Made by a program: the position numbers and the translations under genes. 64,000 nt of DNA from Manduca sexta. Taxonomy: Eukaryota; Arthropoda; Insecta; Lepidoptera; Sphingidae. The notes beneath the pieces were generated by a model. The model worked only from the letters and a program-made list of their open reading frames with translations. It had not been told where the DNA came from and ran no database searches. The stretch covers positions 15,583,826 to 15,647,825 of the forward strand of contig NC_051140.1 in the NCBI RefSeq assembly GCF_014839805.1, given 5' to 3'. This document shows, piece by piece, positions 1 through 11,860 of the stretch. The first letter of the stretch is position 1. Each line of letters begins with the position of its first letter.

Positions 1-529
1 TTCGTAAAAATAATAAGAAAGACAAGTTACCCTACTTCTGTTTATAGCTTTAAAAAAAAATGCAGATATATTTGTATCAAATATGTTACACAGATATTAG
101 AGTTGAGGGAAAACTCTACTAACGTGAAAGTCTTTTTCCAGAATATTAAATTCCCTTGTGAAATTATCCATGATAAGAAAATTCATACAACAGTTAGTCT
201 GTGTTTCAAATTTAATGCAAATCTAAGTGCATTTGTTTCTACAAACATGTTATATCTTGATCTATAAACATATTTCTAACTCTCTCAAGATGTTTGGAAT
301 CACTGTAAAAATTGACTTCACTTTAATACCTTCACTGTAATAAAACCCAGCTGTCTCTTCCAGAACCCGTACATCCACGAAGAACAAAACCACCACATCA
401 TTGCGGTATACAAAAAATAATAAGGATTACATAGCAGTTCAATTGAAGCAATTAAAATGTGGTGAAAAAACTACCATACAGCTGGTGGCTTGTATGTTAT
501 CGTTCTGCCTTGATATACATTATAACAGA
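1..529. other. No gene seen
   Basis: AT-rich intergenic or intronic sequence. I see no motif, repeat or coding signal worth naming. Confidence 0.6.
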
Positions 530-739
530 CTGGCTTTGCTCGCGGCTTCCCCCAGGCGTACTGGTCGTTCCGGGATAAAGTCCCGTTGGATATTTTCGGG
601 GAATACAAGTCGCCTTTCTTTCCAGATTCTCAAATTATCTCCATACCAAAGTTGATAGAAGTCCGTTTGGTAGTTTTTGAGTTTCTCGCGTTCAGACAGA
701 CAGACGCGGTGGTTGACTTTGTTTTATAATATGTAAGGA
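530..739 (+). repeat. Lepidopteran interspersed repeat, family R
   Basis: A diverged copy of a repeat that begins near (T)AGCTTTTGCTCGCGGCTTC, passes through GGGATAAA and CCATACCAAA segments, and ends in CAGACAGAC and ATAATATGTA. At least eight other copies occur in this window. Confidence 0.6.
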
Positions 740-769
740 AGGATGAAATAGTATTTAGACTAGACCAGA

Positions 770-817
770 TTTTTTAGTGGCCAAAGATGAAATAGTATAT
801 CTTTGGCCACTAAAAAA
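770..817. repeat. Perfect 19-base-pair hairpin
   Basis: Left arm TTTTTTAGTGGCCAAAGAT (770-788) and right arm 799-817 are exact reverse complements, with a 10-base loop. The loop-side word GATGAAATAGTAT also occurs 45 bases upstream at 742-754. Confidence 0.9.
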
Positions 818-2190
818 CGATTCATTCAAGTCATTTAGAGCTAAAACATGGCCTAAGGGGACTTGATGTGGAATATTATTAAGATCTGAGGTTGTACGTG
901 TACTGTCAAACGGTAATGTTAAATAGTGTGTTAGTAATAAAACGCTGAATGAACATTGATACGATTTTAATCATTTAAAAGAGTTTCTATCAAGTATTAA
1001 CGGACTAGTAGACATGGATATAGATATTATCATTAATGATACTTTACTATTATGAGTATAAAACACGCGTGTTTATTTGGATAGGAATTTGTTTTCAAGA
1101 GTGCTTAGACTAATTTTCATACTAACATTAATTCTTACATATAGGCCGTCTGACGTAGTGTTTTCATCTCTTGTTAGTCAACAATATCTGGACCTTTTTT
1201 TCTCTGCAGCAGGGCTATTTTTCCGAGACTGCATAACAAAACTTCATCTGCCCCTACGCGGATATTGTGTTGCGATTATAATATTATCCTAATATAAAAA
1301 GGTAAATACATGATGGCAATGTAAATAAATTGTTTTAGCAACGTTTCATTCCAAACTATAGTACATGATGAGTCAGCGGTGTGGTACTAGCGCATACTAA
1401 TTCCATCGTACACGCTCAGGACGTTCAACTCATTGTTTTTTACTAAACAATGTGTAACCTCACGCGCAATCAACTCGGATTGTTGTGCAATAGAGACACA
1501 CTACCCTTTCTCTGTGTGGTTGGGTAATGAATGAATTTTAGGCAAATTATAATTATTAATTAATCGAATGTAGTTGTTTAATTTCATTTCAGTGTTTAAT
1601 ACTTTGCCTTTTTTTGGAAGTTGTGTGTTTTGCCTTATAGGATAAGAAGTATCTACCTTTCTATGATAATATAAATTCTACTTGAGGCTTTGTTCAAAAG
1701 TATTTAGCTGTCAACTTCACGGTTTAGGAATATACTTTTTAACCGATTTCAAAAAAGATAAAGTTCTGTGTTCAACAGTATTGACTTTTCAAAATTTAAT
1801 TGCATTAAATATAAAATTGAAACGCTTAATTATTAAAATTTCATTTTTGTCATTTTTGGAGGCGAGCATATACGACAATAATATTATTTAATTAAATAAA
1901 AATTCAACATAAAAAAATTATTATTATTATTAGTCTCAATTATTCAACATAAAAAAATAATAGATAGCGAGTGATAAAGTTCACCACAAGGAACCATGAC
2001 TAATCCTAACATATTTATTACCCAGGAAATATCACCAAAAACACGCAATAACCCGACACATTACAAAGAACACATAGCGCACACCGCAATGACAAATAAT
2101 TCTGATTAAAACATACATAGTTACCCGCTTTCCCACAACCAAACACAAACAGAAAGAGCTATATTCATTCACAAAGGCTATTATGTTAAT
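818..2190. other. No gene seen
   Basis: AT-rich with short A/T tracts and a repeated ATTCAACATAAAAAAATA word near 1,902 and 1,940. Small open frames are unconvincing. Confidence 0.6.
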
Positions 2191-2406
2191 TTAAAACACA
2201 TCAGTTGTCGATAACATCGGGGTTCGTTCGCAGTTCACACCACACCTCCCGAAACAATAGTTAATAAGATGATTTATATCGATCGATAGATATGCGTCCG
2301 ACATGGCCGACACCGCTTTAGCATAATCTTTAGTTTGGATCAAGTGATATACCGTTTGGTACAGATGTTCGGGACTGTGAGCGCCTACTGGCAGTCCTTG
2401 GCGCAT
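2191..2406 (-). pseudogene. Possible TPR-like coding remnant
   Basis: An ORF starting at an ATG encodes MRQGLPVGAHSPEHLYQTVY, then HLIQTKDYAKAVSAMSDAYL. It has the helical, alanine/tyrosine-rich look of tetratricopeptide proteins. There is a weak resemblance, from memory, to the N-terminal TPR of IFT70/TTC30 (VYRLIRDARYAEAV). After about residue 50 the likeness ends (cysteine-rich tail and stop). It could be a diverged exon, a processed remnant or chance. Confidence 0.2.
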
Positions 2407-2670
2407 TTGGTTTGAAGTTGTATACCTTGAAAGTTTGATGATGTGGTTAATTGTTTCATTAGTTATGGTTACTATTGCTCGGATATAACTTTTATGAATT
2501 TGAAAGTTTTGACTCTTATAGATATGTAGAATCCTATGCTGGTGGTAAGATATATTTAATATCCGCCTGAATGGCGACCTCCGTCAACAAGGTGTTAAAA
2601 CCATGTCATCGTGTTCCGACGAATTATCTGAGTTTTGGACTCAAAAACATTTATTAGCCATCCGATATTA

Positions 2671-2805
2671 GATTTGTGACTAATATGGCCATAGGCTCGG
2701 CCTCTATCGCATCATGGGAAGGAATACGCACGGCGGAAAGTGGGTGCACCAGTTGTATTCCTGCCTACCTTTGCGGATTAAAGGCGTGAGTGTCTGTTTG
2801 TGTAA
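2671..2805 (+). repeat. tRNA-type SINE, family A, body only
   Basis: Shares GGCCATAGGCTCGG, ATCATGGGAAGGAATA, AAAGTGGGTGCACCAG and TTAAAGGCGTGAGTGT with the fuller copies at 11,643 and 22,199. The tRNA-like head is not recognisable here. Confidence 0.6.
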
Positions 2806-3399
2806 CTCATTTATTATGTTGGATGACACAACGCGATAACTCTCTTGACTATATAGTATTATATAATAAACGATTTCTTCATGTCGCTACTTAATTTGTA
2901 TTAAAAACGTCTAGAATGAAATATTAAAGGAGAATCTATCATATCAAGACTTCTAGTCGAATACAAAATATTGAGAAGGTGACGTGGCTTGTGATCCTAG
3001 CCGCCAAAAAGGCCAAACGACACGAATTATGCGAAATTCGTTGTCCTAACGTATCGATCCATACAGACAGAATAATGATTAGTTGTGGTTAAACAAAAAA
3101 ATATTCTCAAAATAAATTACATTCACTTTATAAGATATTCAATTTGTTGTGTATATTGTAGTCATAACTGAATATTAATTGAAAAAATTAAAACCATTTA
3201 TGATTTCTATCTTATTTTCACAGGTCAAGGAACAATACTTATTATTATTTCTATTGTAAATGAAAAAACGAAGAACGTGCACACAACAATAGTAAAATAT
3301 TAGCGTATTAAAAGATGACGCCGTACTCGATGGCGCCGATACCACACAGAATTATGTAAATGTATTCTTTACAATGATGTTCGACACAGCGGAGGTGTG

Positions 3400-3880
3400 A
3401 AAGTCAAGGTTGGGACTGTTCAGCCGACATCCTTACAGGAATGTATTGTTCAGCTTAGACGTCAGATCCTCTTGCGTCAACATAAATCAGCTGCATATAA
3501 CTGTACCTGAGCTTCAGATGACGTCACCACGTAAAAACTCAGCACTAAAGACAGTGGATTGTAATTACCAGTTGCCGGTATTAGTTCGCAGGTTCGCGAA
3601 AACAACAGCACGATTGATCGGCAGTCAGCAGCGTGGCGGAGTGGCGGCGTGGCGGAGTGGAGCGACGTTACCGCCCAGAACGACAATTAATTCAGTAAGA
3701 GTCAGGTATTTGCCGTGGGCCGGCGCTCGGGCTAGCGCTCGGGCCGGCTCGGCTGTGGCGCGGCCGCAGCATGACGCGGACGTTTCGCCCTGCAATCTAT
3801 ACACGGGTTATTATAAAATAATGAGAGTGGAGCCGCCCGCTGCGCGCCACAATTGCCCTGCTTAGCCGTCTCACCACCGG
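3400..3880 (+). promoter_or_regulatory. GC-rich promoter-like block with CRE and TATA motifs
   Basis: An island of GC- and CpG-rich sequence (densest at 3,590-3,790) in AT-rich surroundings. It holds a full TGACGTCA CRE palindrome at 3,519-3,526, repeated GTGGCGGAGTGG and GGGC(T)AGCGCTCGGG-type motifs, and TTATAAAATA at 3,811-3,820. The order suggests a plus-strand promoter with a start site near 3,840. A long open frame across it (3,410-3,865) looks like a by-product of GC content. Confidence 0.35.
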
Positions 3881-4047
3881 CCGTTTAGCTATTTTAATTT
3901 TTAGTTTGTCTACTAACGGTGAACGTTTCGTAAGCCGGTATCGGCGTACGCCTGCGTGTGCTGCCCGATGTGTAATGATAATGTTAATTTAATTTGAAAA
4001 CACCTCTCGATGACCGATTGTTACAATGCTTCCTCGTTCTCCGAACA

Positions 4048-4176
4048 ATGCAAACATTTCTTAATCTTTTAATCGCATTTCTAGTTTCGGGTTTGATTTT
4101 ATTTTTTACGTTAAATGTTGCTACACAAGCCTCACACCATGGAGAGGGAATGAATTTACCGTTCGAGCCTTCTTGA
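4048..4176 (+). CDS. Possible small membrane peptide (42 residues)
   Basis: The first ATG in this frame opens a 42-residue ORF beginning MQTFLNLLIAFLVSGLILFF. It has one strongly hydrophobic segment (residues 4 to about 23) followed by a polar end (ATQASHHGEGMNLPFEPS) and TGA. The profile is that of a signal peptide or single-pass micropeptide. It lies about 230 bases after a TATA-like box at the 3' side of a GC-rich block, which would suit a short transcript. I do not recognise it. Short hydrophobic ORFs arise easily by chance in AT-rich DNA, so this is tentative. Confidence 0.2.
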   Translation: MQTFLNLLIAFLVSGLILFFTLNVATQASHHGEGMNLPFEPS

Positions 4177-4860
4177 AAAATGTACTGCGTCAGACTTGTT
4201 CGTATATAAAAGAGTGAGCAGTTACTATGAAAATTAAATTTTATTATTTTTCACTTAGCCTCTACTTGTAAAATTATGACAGACATTACGTTTTATGAAA
4301 TTCAAAATTATAATGTTGATTCATGTTTCAAAATGAACGCAAAAGATGAAGATATAACCCATATTTTATAAAATGTTACTTAATTTATTAAAATGACAAA
4401 AAATTACTTATCAATTCACTTTAGCGCAAATGGAACACGCGAATTGTGAGGGCAAAAGACATAAATTAAATTTGAGCGACTGTTATTCCTTGAACGCATG
4501 TTGTCCGATCACGTTAATATGAAAATGTATTAATGTCACAGAATTATTAATGAAAATAAAATAGAAAGTAGCGTTAAAGCGGGTACATAAACTGATCACG
4601 CAATTTTGATCTGCACGTAAGGCAGGCCACACACAGCCGTGCCGAGTCCGTGGTACCGTGTCATACCAACAGTGATTGACAACTCACTGACAGCAAGAGC
4701 TCCGGGGAGGAATAAAATATGCCCTGAATTTTTCACACTACGTACACGTATTTTTGCATTTAAGAGTAGTACTTGACTATGTATAAATTATTAGATAGAT
4801 CTTTTGAGTGTTAGGATCAGTTTGGCTTGGTATTATAGTTTTCTTCATTTGAGCATTAGT

Positions 4861-4995
4861 GTACAGTCAGCCACAAAAGTAGCTAGACAAATGCAAAATT
4901 TCAAACCGTCTTTAAACGTTTGTGATTATATGGACTATGAATTTTTCGATTGAAGTTAATGTTAATGATTGAACTGCTTTTATAGGTGATTGTAC
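4861..4995. mobile_element. MITE-like element, copy 1
   Basis: 135 bases bounded by GTACAGTCAGCCACAAAAGT on the left and, inverted on the right, GTACAATCACCTATAAAAGC. The same termini flank the longer copy at 17,684. There is no coding capacity. Confidence 0.55.
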
Positions 4996-5299
4996 CTGTG
5001 CTTTGATTTAAAGAATATTGTAGTCTTATATAGGCGTTATGAGCTAATAAACCATCTATAAGACTAACACAGTAGTTTTATACACTGATTTAGAAATTCT
5101 AGTTATGTTTCTATTGTTTATTTGAAATAGTAGCTCTTACGGACAGTAAATTATTAGCTCCTGCTGACAATTTATTATAAACATCCTAGGTAACATTTCA
5201 CTTGTACTTTGCAAGATATTGGTCATGAGCACAAGTCCTATTTCTGATCCGTCTCTACCACGAGCGAACTTATTTCATACTATTTAATTAATTTATACC

Positions 5300-5510
5300 T
5301 TATTTTACGAGCATATAAATTAACTGCTCTAAACAACAATAAAAAACCAATTGTATTTTTTTTCTCCTGTCCTTATCATGTATTGTGGTCTTTACCCTAA
5401 ATTGATTTTGAAAAAAGCAACACCACAGTTTCTTGCCCGTTCTTCTCTGGTGAGAACTGCTTTCCAAACTGGTAGAGTTAATATTGACGGAATCTAAATA
5501 ATGCATAACA
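5300..5510. repeat. Lepidopteran repeat with GTTTCTTGCC(C/G)GTTCTTCTC signature
   Basis: Contains CAGTTTCTTGCCCGTTCTTC followed by GAACTGCTTTCCAAACTGGT and AGAGTTAATATTGACG, a combination common in moth and butterfly intergenic DNA. The borders are approximate. Confidence 0.5.
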
Positions 5511-5998
5511 TTTTAGGGATTCAAATAATTCATTTCATTTCATACAACTAAGTACTGAACCGTCTACACCATATTTAATTTTTGCTCGTCCAGTTTTTAC
5601 GTGCGCGTCATGTGGAGGCAGCGGTTGGCTATCGTAGGATCTTCACGCATGCGCGTACGCCGCCCTCGCACGCACCCCACAACCTACTTGATTACCACCG
5701 CTATATAACTACCATTATATTAATATGTTTCGAAAGCCATAATGAGTATGGGAATTGATTAGCAACGACTGTCAATTTTGATTGAAGAAATTATAGGTTT
5801 TTTTAAAAATATATTAAGTCGCATCCTGTTCTCTAAATGATTGGCAGGCTTTTTTTGGTACACGATAAAGTATACGCACCTGATGTGCCTCAGTTGCATG
5901 TTAAATGTGTACTTGATATGCTAATGGCGAAAATATGAGTGCATAAAATCCATGGTACTGAAAATGTCATTATTTTTTTCATATGCGCAAGGCAAAGT

Positions 5999-6120
5999 GA
6001 CCGCACTACACCTGATGGTAAGTGGTGGGGTCCTGACGAGAGATGATCAACCCTCGACGATCGACACAATTATGTCGGCCTGTTGGAACTGCCTTAGCTT
6101 CAATGAACAGGATTCCTGCT
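5999..6120 (+). repeat. Probable interspersed repeat (CTGATGGTAAGTGGT type)
   Basis: Carries CACCTGATGGTAAGTGGTGG, then TCCTGACGAGAGATGATCAA and ATGTCGGCCTGTTGGAACTG, phrases that recur in lepidopteran genomes. The identification is from memory. Confidence 0.4.
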
Positions 6121-7557
6121 TTTTAAATACAAATTGTAGCATTCCTGTTAGGCGAGAGTGCAGAATGTTAGTACAGTATACGATAACTTATGCACCTACA
6201 TTTTTGAGTTTGTTAGTAAGTACCGCAGAAACCGTTGATAGGTATTGAATAAAATGTCGTATGGAATGAACTAAGTCCTGAATACTAATTCATATCTAAT
6301 CATAGCCTACTGTTATCCTATATTGTCTTAAAAAATAGTTTTATTCCAGAAAAGAGAAATAACTTCACGAAGACGGAGTCGCAGGAAAAACATAGAAAAA
6401 TAAAATGCTGTTAAAACAGAACATGTTTAAACAACAACCACAAACCACAAAAATGTATTCCTAGAATGATCCAAACGGATTCTCATTTAATCAAGAAGCG
6501 AATTTTCAAATGAAATAACGTACCGAGCACCCTATTAACATGAACTTTAATCAATGAAGTTATGTCGGCGTCTTTGCAGTTTAACTAACCGAACAAATTG
6601 TGGATCTATGATGCGGAACGGATGCGGTAGTTCGGAAGAAATATATTAGAAATCAGGCGAAGGACAAGCTTGTCTCGTTATTCAAAGCAATAAAGAAAAG
6701 AAACGTGGCCTAGGTATTAGTGATCCTGTTGACAAGTGATGAAAAAAAGTGTGAGAGATAAAACTGGCGATTCATATAAATAATATTAATGCTACAGACT
6801 TACAGGAAATAAAGGCCACGTGGTCGTCTCTACATGGCAATAAATTTGAGAGGATATTGTCCATTCTCTAATTAGGTATATCATTATAAGGTAAGGTAGT
6901 ATTAACTACCGTGGCAACAAAAAAAATCCGAAGTTTTCAATGGTTTATTTGACAACCCTCTAGCAAAAACATTGTGATCACTCAACCATATCTCGTTATA
7001 GGATCAACTCCTCGATCCTTCGATCCATCGTCTACCGCACCAAATCTAGCTAGACATGCCGCATCCGAACATTCTCACATCGCAGACGCACGCGCTCGTC
7101 TAGTTACAAGCCATGTCCCGCTATATTCTTGCTGACTCAGCGTCTCCTCTTTAACTCTTACCAATGATTGTTCCATTCGGCATTGTCTGTCAATATTACC
7201 CCTCCCGCGCCGACACTCCGCCCCTCGGCCAGTTAATTACTTTTCATTAGACAATAACCACGTAATGTCGAGAAACGATTGCCATTGTGAAATCCGTGGG
7301 CGGTTTGTTGCGATGTTTTGTTTTTGTAACGTCGCGTGATTTAGTGACCGATCTTGTTTATAAGTTTTAATTCGTTTTATGACGCATTTGGAACTGTTTA
7401 TAATGCTTGCGCAATTACTAAGATAACTTATGATAGCCACGACTGATATATTTTGACGTTTTTAAAAATCCATCTGAGGGTAATCAGCAGGTGGGACACC
7501 TAATTGTATGTGATTGTAATACAGTCAAGTTGGAACATGAATTCTTCGTTTATGGAT

Positions 7558-7641
7558 TTTAAAGAGAAAATGGAATTGGGTATGGAAGTGAATTAAACGA
7601 ACTTTAAAGAGAAAAGGAATTAGGTATGGGAATGAATTAAT
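7558..7641 (+). repeat. Two-copy tandem duplication, 45-base period
   Basis: TTTAAAGAGAAAATGGAATT...GGGTATGGAAGTGAATTAA is followed 45 bases later by TTTAAAGAGAAAAGGAATTA...GGTATGGGAATGAATTAA. The copies differ at a few positions, so the duplication is not recent. Confidence 0.7.
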
Positions 7642-8636
7642 TAGCCTTGTAAGTTCACGGACTTCATGAAATGCAACAGCAAAACCGTAAATTTACGCTG
7701 TTTTTTTTACAGTTATACCACCTAAGTAACAGAGTTGTATCTCTGTCTATAACATGGCTCGATCAAGTTTATTGATATTAACAATGATTTGATTTTGCAG
7801 TTCATTTAAAATTTATCGATTTGAAGAGGCATGAATTACTTGATCGTGCAGTATCGGTTGTATTTGAATCCTGAATGTCACCTGTGTGTTATTACTAAAA
7901 TGTTGAGATCATCCGTATTAGTGAGTGTAATGAGCCTTGGCATTTACAACGTGTATTAATTGCTAAACTAAGTCGGTATTAGTAGAAAATATTGAGTGAC
8001 TGGACGACTAAGTCGCTATTAGTAAGCACCATGACTGTTCATAAACAGTAACAATATATTATATTATAATTATTACAGAACATTGAATTATAATCCGCCT
8101 TAAGACATTATATATTGTCTTATAATATCTAGTTACTTCAGTTATCCTCTTCTTCCCAATGTCCTTATTCCATATTAGTAACTATTCCGCCCTCACACCT
8201 TCGCTGCACCTCCTGTAAGTCAGTATCAGTGGCATGCATTGTATGACACCGAACGGAGAAGCTCGAGTCTCAGAGAATATTAACTGTCTCGTCCGACATG
8301 GGATCGGTCACAATGTGGGATCGGTTTGATACACTTTATCCATCACATTGCAAAACTAATCAAATTTTAGTTTCGTTTTTGCGATCCGCATGCCTAACAT
8401 CTCACTGCTTTAAAAAGACCCACCTAGTTTTGCCCTATCTAGGATCCCAACCCAAGTCGGGCAACATTTAAATCACGTCATACATATTAGACCTTTAGGC
8501 CTTCAAAGCATAAGGTAATTGTCCGAAAACAATGCATAATGAATGGCGACATGAGGTCAGGTCCGCTGTGACCACTAGGGTGCTGATTTCTTATTCATCA
8601 GTGCATCACGTGTCAAAGGCCAGAGGTCGATCGTGA

Positions 8637-8999
8637 TTAGGTGAAAGGGATCGCTTTGTTGCTAGATGTGGCAATTAACATGTGTGCAAATATCGCCACG
8701 GGTGGCTGTTTTATTGCTTCGTTTGCAGCAGTTTTGGTCACGGCTGTGTCTATAAGGTCTACTTCGGGGTGAGAAGTCTTTTTGTGTTTAGGCGTCCCTG
8801 CAGCCAAGACCAGGGCGAAACCTGTAAACGGAATACAGAAATCCCGCGACTTAGTAACTGCGAGGGTCGGGTAGAAGGTTAGGAAGGAGATAGCGGGAAG
8901 AAGAGTGGGGTAAGTATGTGAACTTACTATGATGAGTTGAGGAGAGAAGGAGGCCAAATGATCGTAGGCCTTATAGGTCTCAATGTAAATTTGAACCAT
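8637..8999 (-). other. Unrecognised 120-codon open frame
   Basis: The longest ATG-to-stop frame in the left third of the window, 120 codons. It encodes a Thr/Ala-rich product with stretches such as SRDFCIPFTGFALVLAAGTP and KHKKTSHPEVDLIDTAVTKT. No motif, signal peptide or splice context is convincing. It may be part of a repeat or chance. Confidence 0.15.
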
Positions 9000-10984
9000 A
9001 AGGTATACACACTTAACTGTGTCTAGGGCCTAGGGCCACGACAAATGTTCCACCGTGCATGGGCGTGCATTCATGAAGATCGAGCGAACAAGAATTACCT
9101 CGGAGGGAAGGGTGAAATGTTGTATAGATTGGTTTTGTACTGACTACTGAAATGGAATGGAATGGATAGAATGGAGGTTATGCCAAAAACAGTTCAGTTG
9201 TTTCATTGATTCCTTGGCTAAACGTACAGAATAATAACATTAAAAACTATTGTTAGGTTTTGACAATAACTGCAACGAATAAGAACACAAGCTTATCGAG
9301 AAGCCTTTTATTTCTAAATCACAGACATGAACTGTAACTTAATTTTTGTGTGTAGACTATACATAATATGTATTTAGGACTCATTCGTTTTGATAAATAA
9401 TATAAGGTAACTATTATAGCTTTGATTTTAATAGGTACGATACCTTAGCTTTATAGCAAACGTGTTATTATCATGTAGATATCCTTAGTTATAAGTCTGT
9501 CTTAAACCAGAGTCTGATAGGATAGGAACCATATCTATTCATTCCAACATTCAAAGAATACACACTTAAATCGCGTCTTTTAAAAATACACACAGTACAT
9601 TCCAAATTCAAACTTACAAACAAATAAATTGTCGCTGCTAACCATTTCCTTAGTTCAGTTAGCCACTTGTCGTGCACGTCGGGTTTATGAGTTATGCGCC
9701 GAGAACCACACGAATAGACAGTTACGTGGTCGCGGCATCTAAATCTGGAGAATTTAAAATTTAAAAATCCTTATCGCTGCAAAAAGGCTTATGAATGTTA
9801 TAGCCTAGTTTAAATTGTATTTTTGACTCGGTCAAATATTATGAGTTACGTAGGTTTAGTAAATAGAAAAGGACCGGTGGGTAAATTTTAACCACTATAA
9901 GTAAGATGGTAATTTTTAACTGAATTCAAAGTAAGGAAGAAGTAGTCAATTCGACGTGTATTTTATTGTTTGTTACCTCAAGAATTAGTGAGTTATTACC
10001 GAGTTTAGAATATTATTTTTTTTTTATTTTTGCTCCCACGGGATTTTATTCAAAATCAGTTCAGTAGTTTAGTTTTTATGTCTACAGCATCAGGCCGGCT
10101 CTTAAATAGATGATTTCTGAAAACTCTAACGCCTCCTCCCTTCCGTAATCGCTATTCCTTTTAATGTCAATTGTAATTCGTAGTTCTGGGTGCAGTTGTG
10201 TGTATGAATTGAGGTTACGTTTAGTATCATACCAACTTGTTCATCTATGTATTATATACTAAATATAAACAAGGAGTAACTTCTGCAAAAGCCTTTGTTC
10301 GAACTTCTTTACTTAATAGAGTTAAAAAGAACATATTTGCAATTTTTTTTTTTCCTAAAAATGGTATAGTTACAGTTGGAATGTAATATAAGTGTTAGAA
10401 ATTAGTTCTCAAGGCATTTGCGTCATAGAATGTTTGTACGCGCTACCGACCTATCTACTTTTGTAACATACCTTCCACGCTCGCACTACGCAAACAGTTT
10501 GCGATTTGCTTTAATTTGTCTGCGTTTCGTTCTACTATTATTGCTTTATATGTTTAATCGTTTTTTATACTTCCTTTTGGGTGAGATCTAGGGACCCATT
10601 TTTAGACATATGTAAATCATTAATTTGTGTGGTATTTGTTTTTTGAATTGGGTTTTAAAACCACGGCTAGAGTATAGAGATGGTACCCCTGGCAATATTC
10701 TGACATTGACTTCATTCGATTTTTGCACTATACCTTAAATGTGTTTCGATGGGATTATGTAAAGTCTTCCGTTCTTCAAGTAGGTAATATCAACATTGAG
10801 CTAGAGAGGATTCCATGGACGTAACTTCTATTTTTTATATAAAAAAGTAGTTTATGTACACGAAATTTTCAAACGTGTTAAGAAAATACAACTATTGCAA
10901 CGTGAACGCGTATTTCTATCGCTTTTTCCATGCGTGCAGAACGCGCATATCAAAAATTCGCGTCGTCAGGTCATTTTCATAGAC

Positions 10985-11140
10985 CCTCAGGCCATCAAAC
11001 AGCTCGCCGCAAACTATTTGCCAGTTGCAGGCTCGGCCTAAGGGCAGGCCAGTCGTGCCAGAAGCACATTTACAAACTTGTATTTGCATAGTAATCGGAG
11101 CGTCACCGCGCCGTTTTAATTACACCCCGCCGTTCTCCGT
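10985..11140. promoter_or_regulatory. GC-richer block with POU octamer
   Basis: A non-coding island including CAGCTCGCCGCAAACTATTT and the octamer ATTTGCAT (11,082-11,089, the inverse of ATGCAAAT, the POU-domain site). It has the look of a conserved regulatory block; no gene is adjacent. Confidence 0.25.
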
Positions 11141-11642
11141 ATGTAGTTTAAACCTTATTAAACTGTTCCAAATAAATTATTTAAGGTTATTTTATTTATT
11201 TTAGGAAGTTTACGAAATTATTTATTGGTCTATGTTTTGTGTAATGGATAAGTTATGTACTGTTTGATGTATGGCTTGATCCTTTAAATTAAGATTAGCG
11301 GTAATTTTAAATATTAAATGTGAATTAAGCTTTAATATTTTATAGCGGTCATATGCTAAATATTGAAAAATTAAATATGCTAATTAATTTATAAAGTTGA
11401 ATATGAATGTGATCAAAAATAAACCTAAGCTAAGTATATGGAACACCGAACTTAGCATTTATAAAATATCCATGACAAATAATTATTATAGATTTTCTTT
11501 ATGGAAATATCTATTTACATAATAATTATCAATATAAAATAATTAATATTCACTTAGGACTATATCAGACCCAATGCAAAGTAATATTAATTGGAATATT
11601 TTTATGGGTACTAAGAAAACGTGAAAGTGAAAAAGAAGACTA

Positions 11643-11860
11643 CCTCGGTGACGTAGTTGTAGTGCGAGCGCGGTGCGCCAGCGCTCTGAGGTCCTGGGTT
11701 TGAATCCCAGTCATATTGATTTTTTTACTCAGTATCAGCCTAGAATCTTGAAGTAGTGCCCGATATGACGATAGGCATGCAACTTGGCAAAAAGTGGGTG
11801 CTTTGGTTGCAACTCTACCTACCGCTTCAGGAATAAAGGCGTGATGAGTTTGTGTGTAAG
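11643..11860 (+). repeat. tRNA-derived SINE, family A, full length
   Basis: The head keeps pol III promoter boxes: A box TGACGTAGTTG (about 11,649-11,660) and B box GGTTTGAATCC (11,697-11,707). The body has GTGCCCGATATGACGATAGG, AAAAAGTGGGTGCTTTGG and GGAATAAAGGCGTGATGAG. No intact tRNA fold is expected. Confidence 0.8.

Larger units (their letters stand above)
4177..11642. other. Gene-poor, repeats only
   Basis: Apart from the listed MITE, repeats, duplication and the 8.6 kb open frame, this holds AT-rich DNA with small GC-richer patches (5,590-5,700; 7,075-7,215). No exon could be supported. Confidence 0.55.

Noticed and set aside
3410..3865. 151-codon plus-strand open frame
   Set aside because: It lies in the CpG-rich promoter-like block. 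The residues are Ala/Arg-rich in the pattern expected from base composition, no domain is visible, and a TATA-like box interrupts its end.
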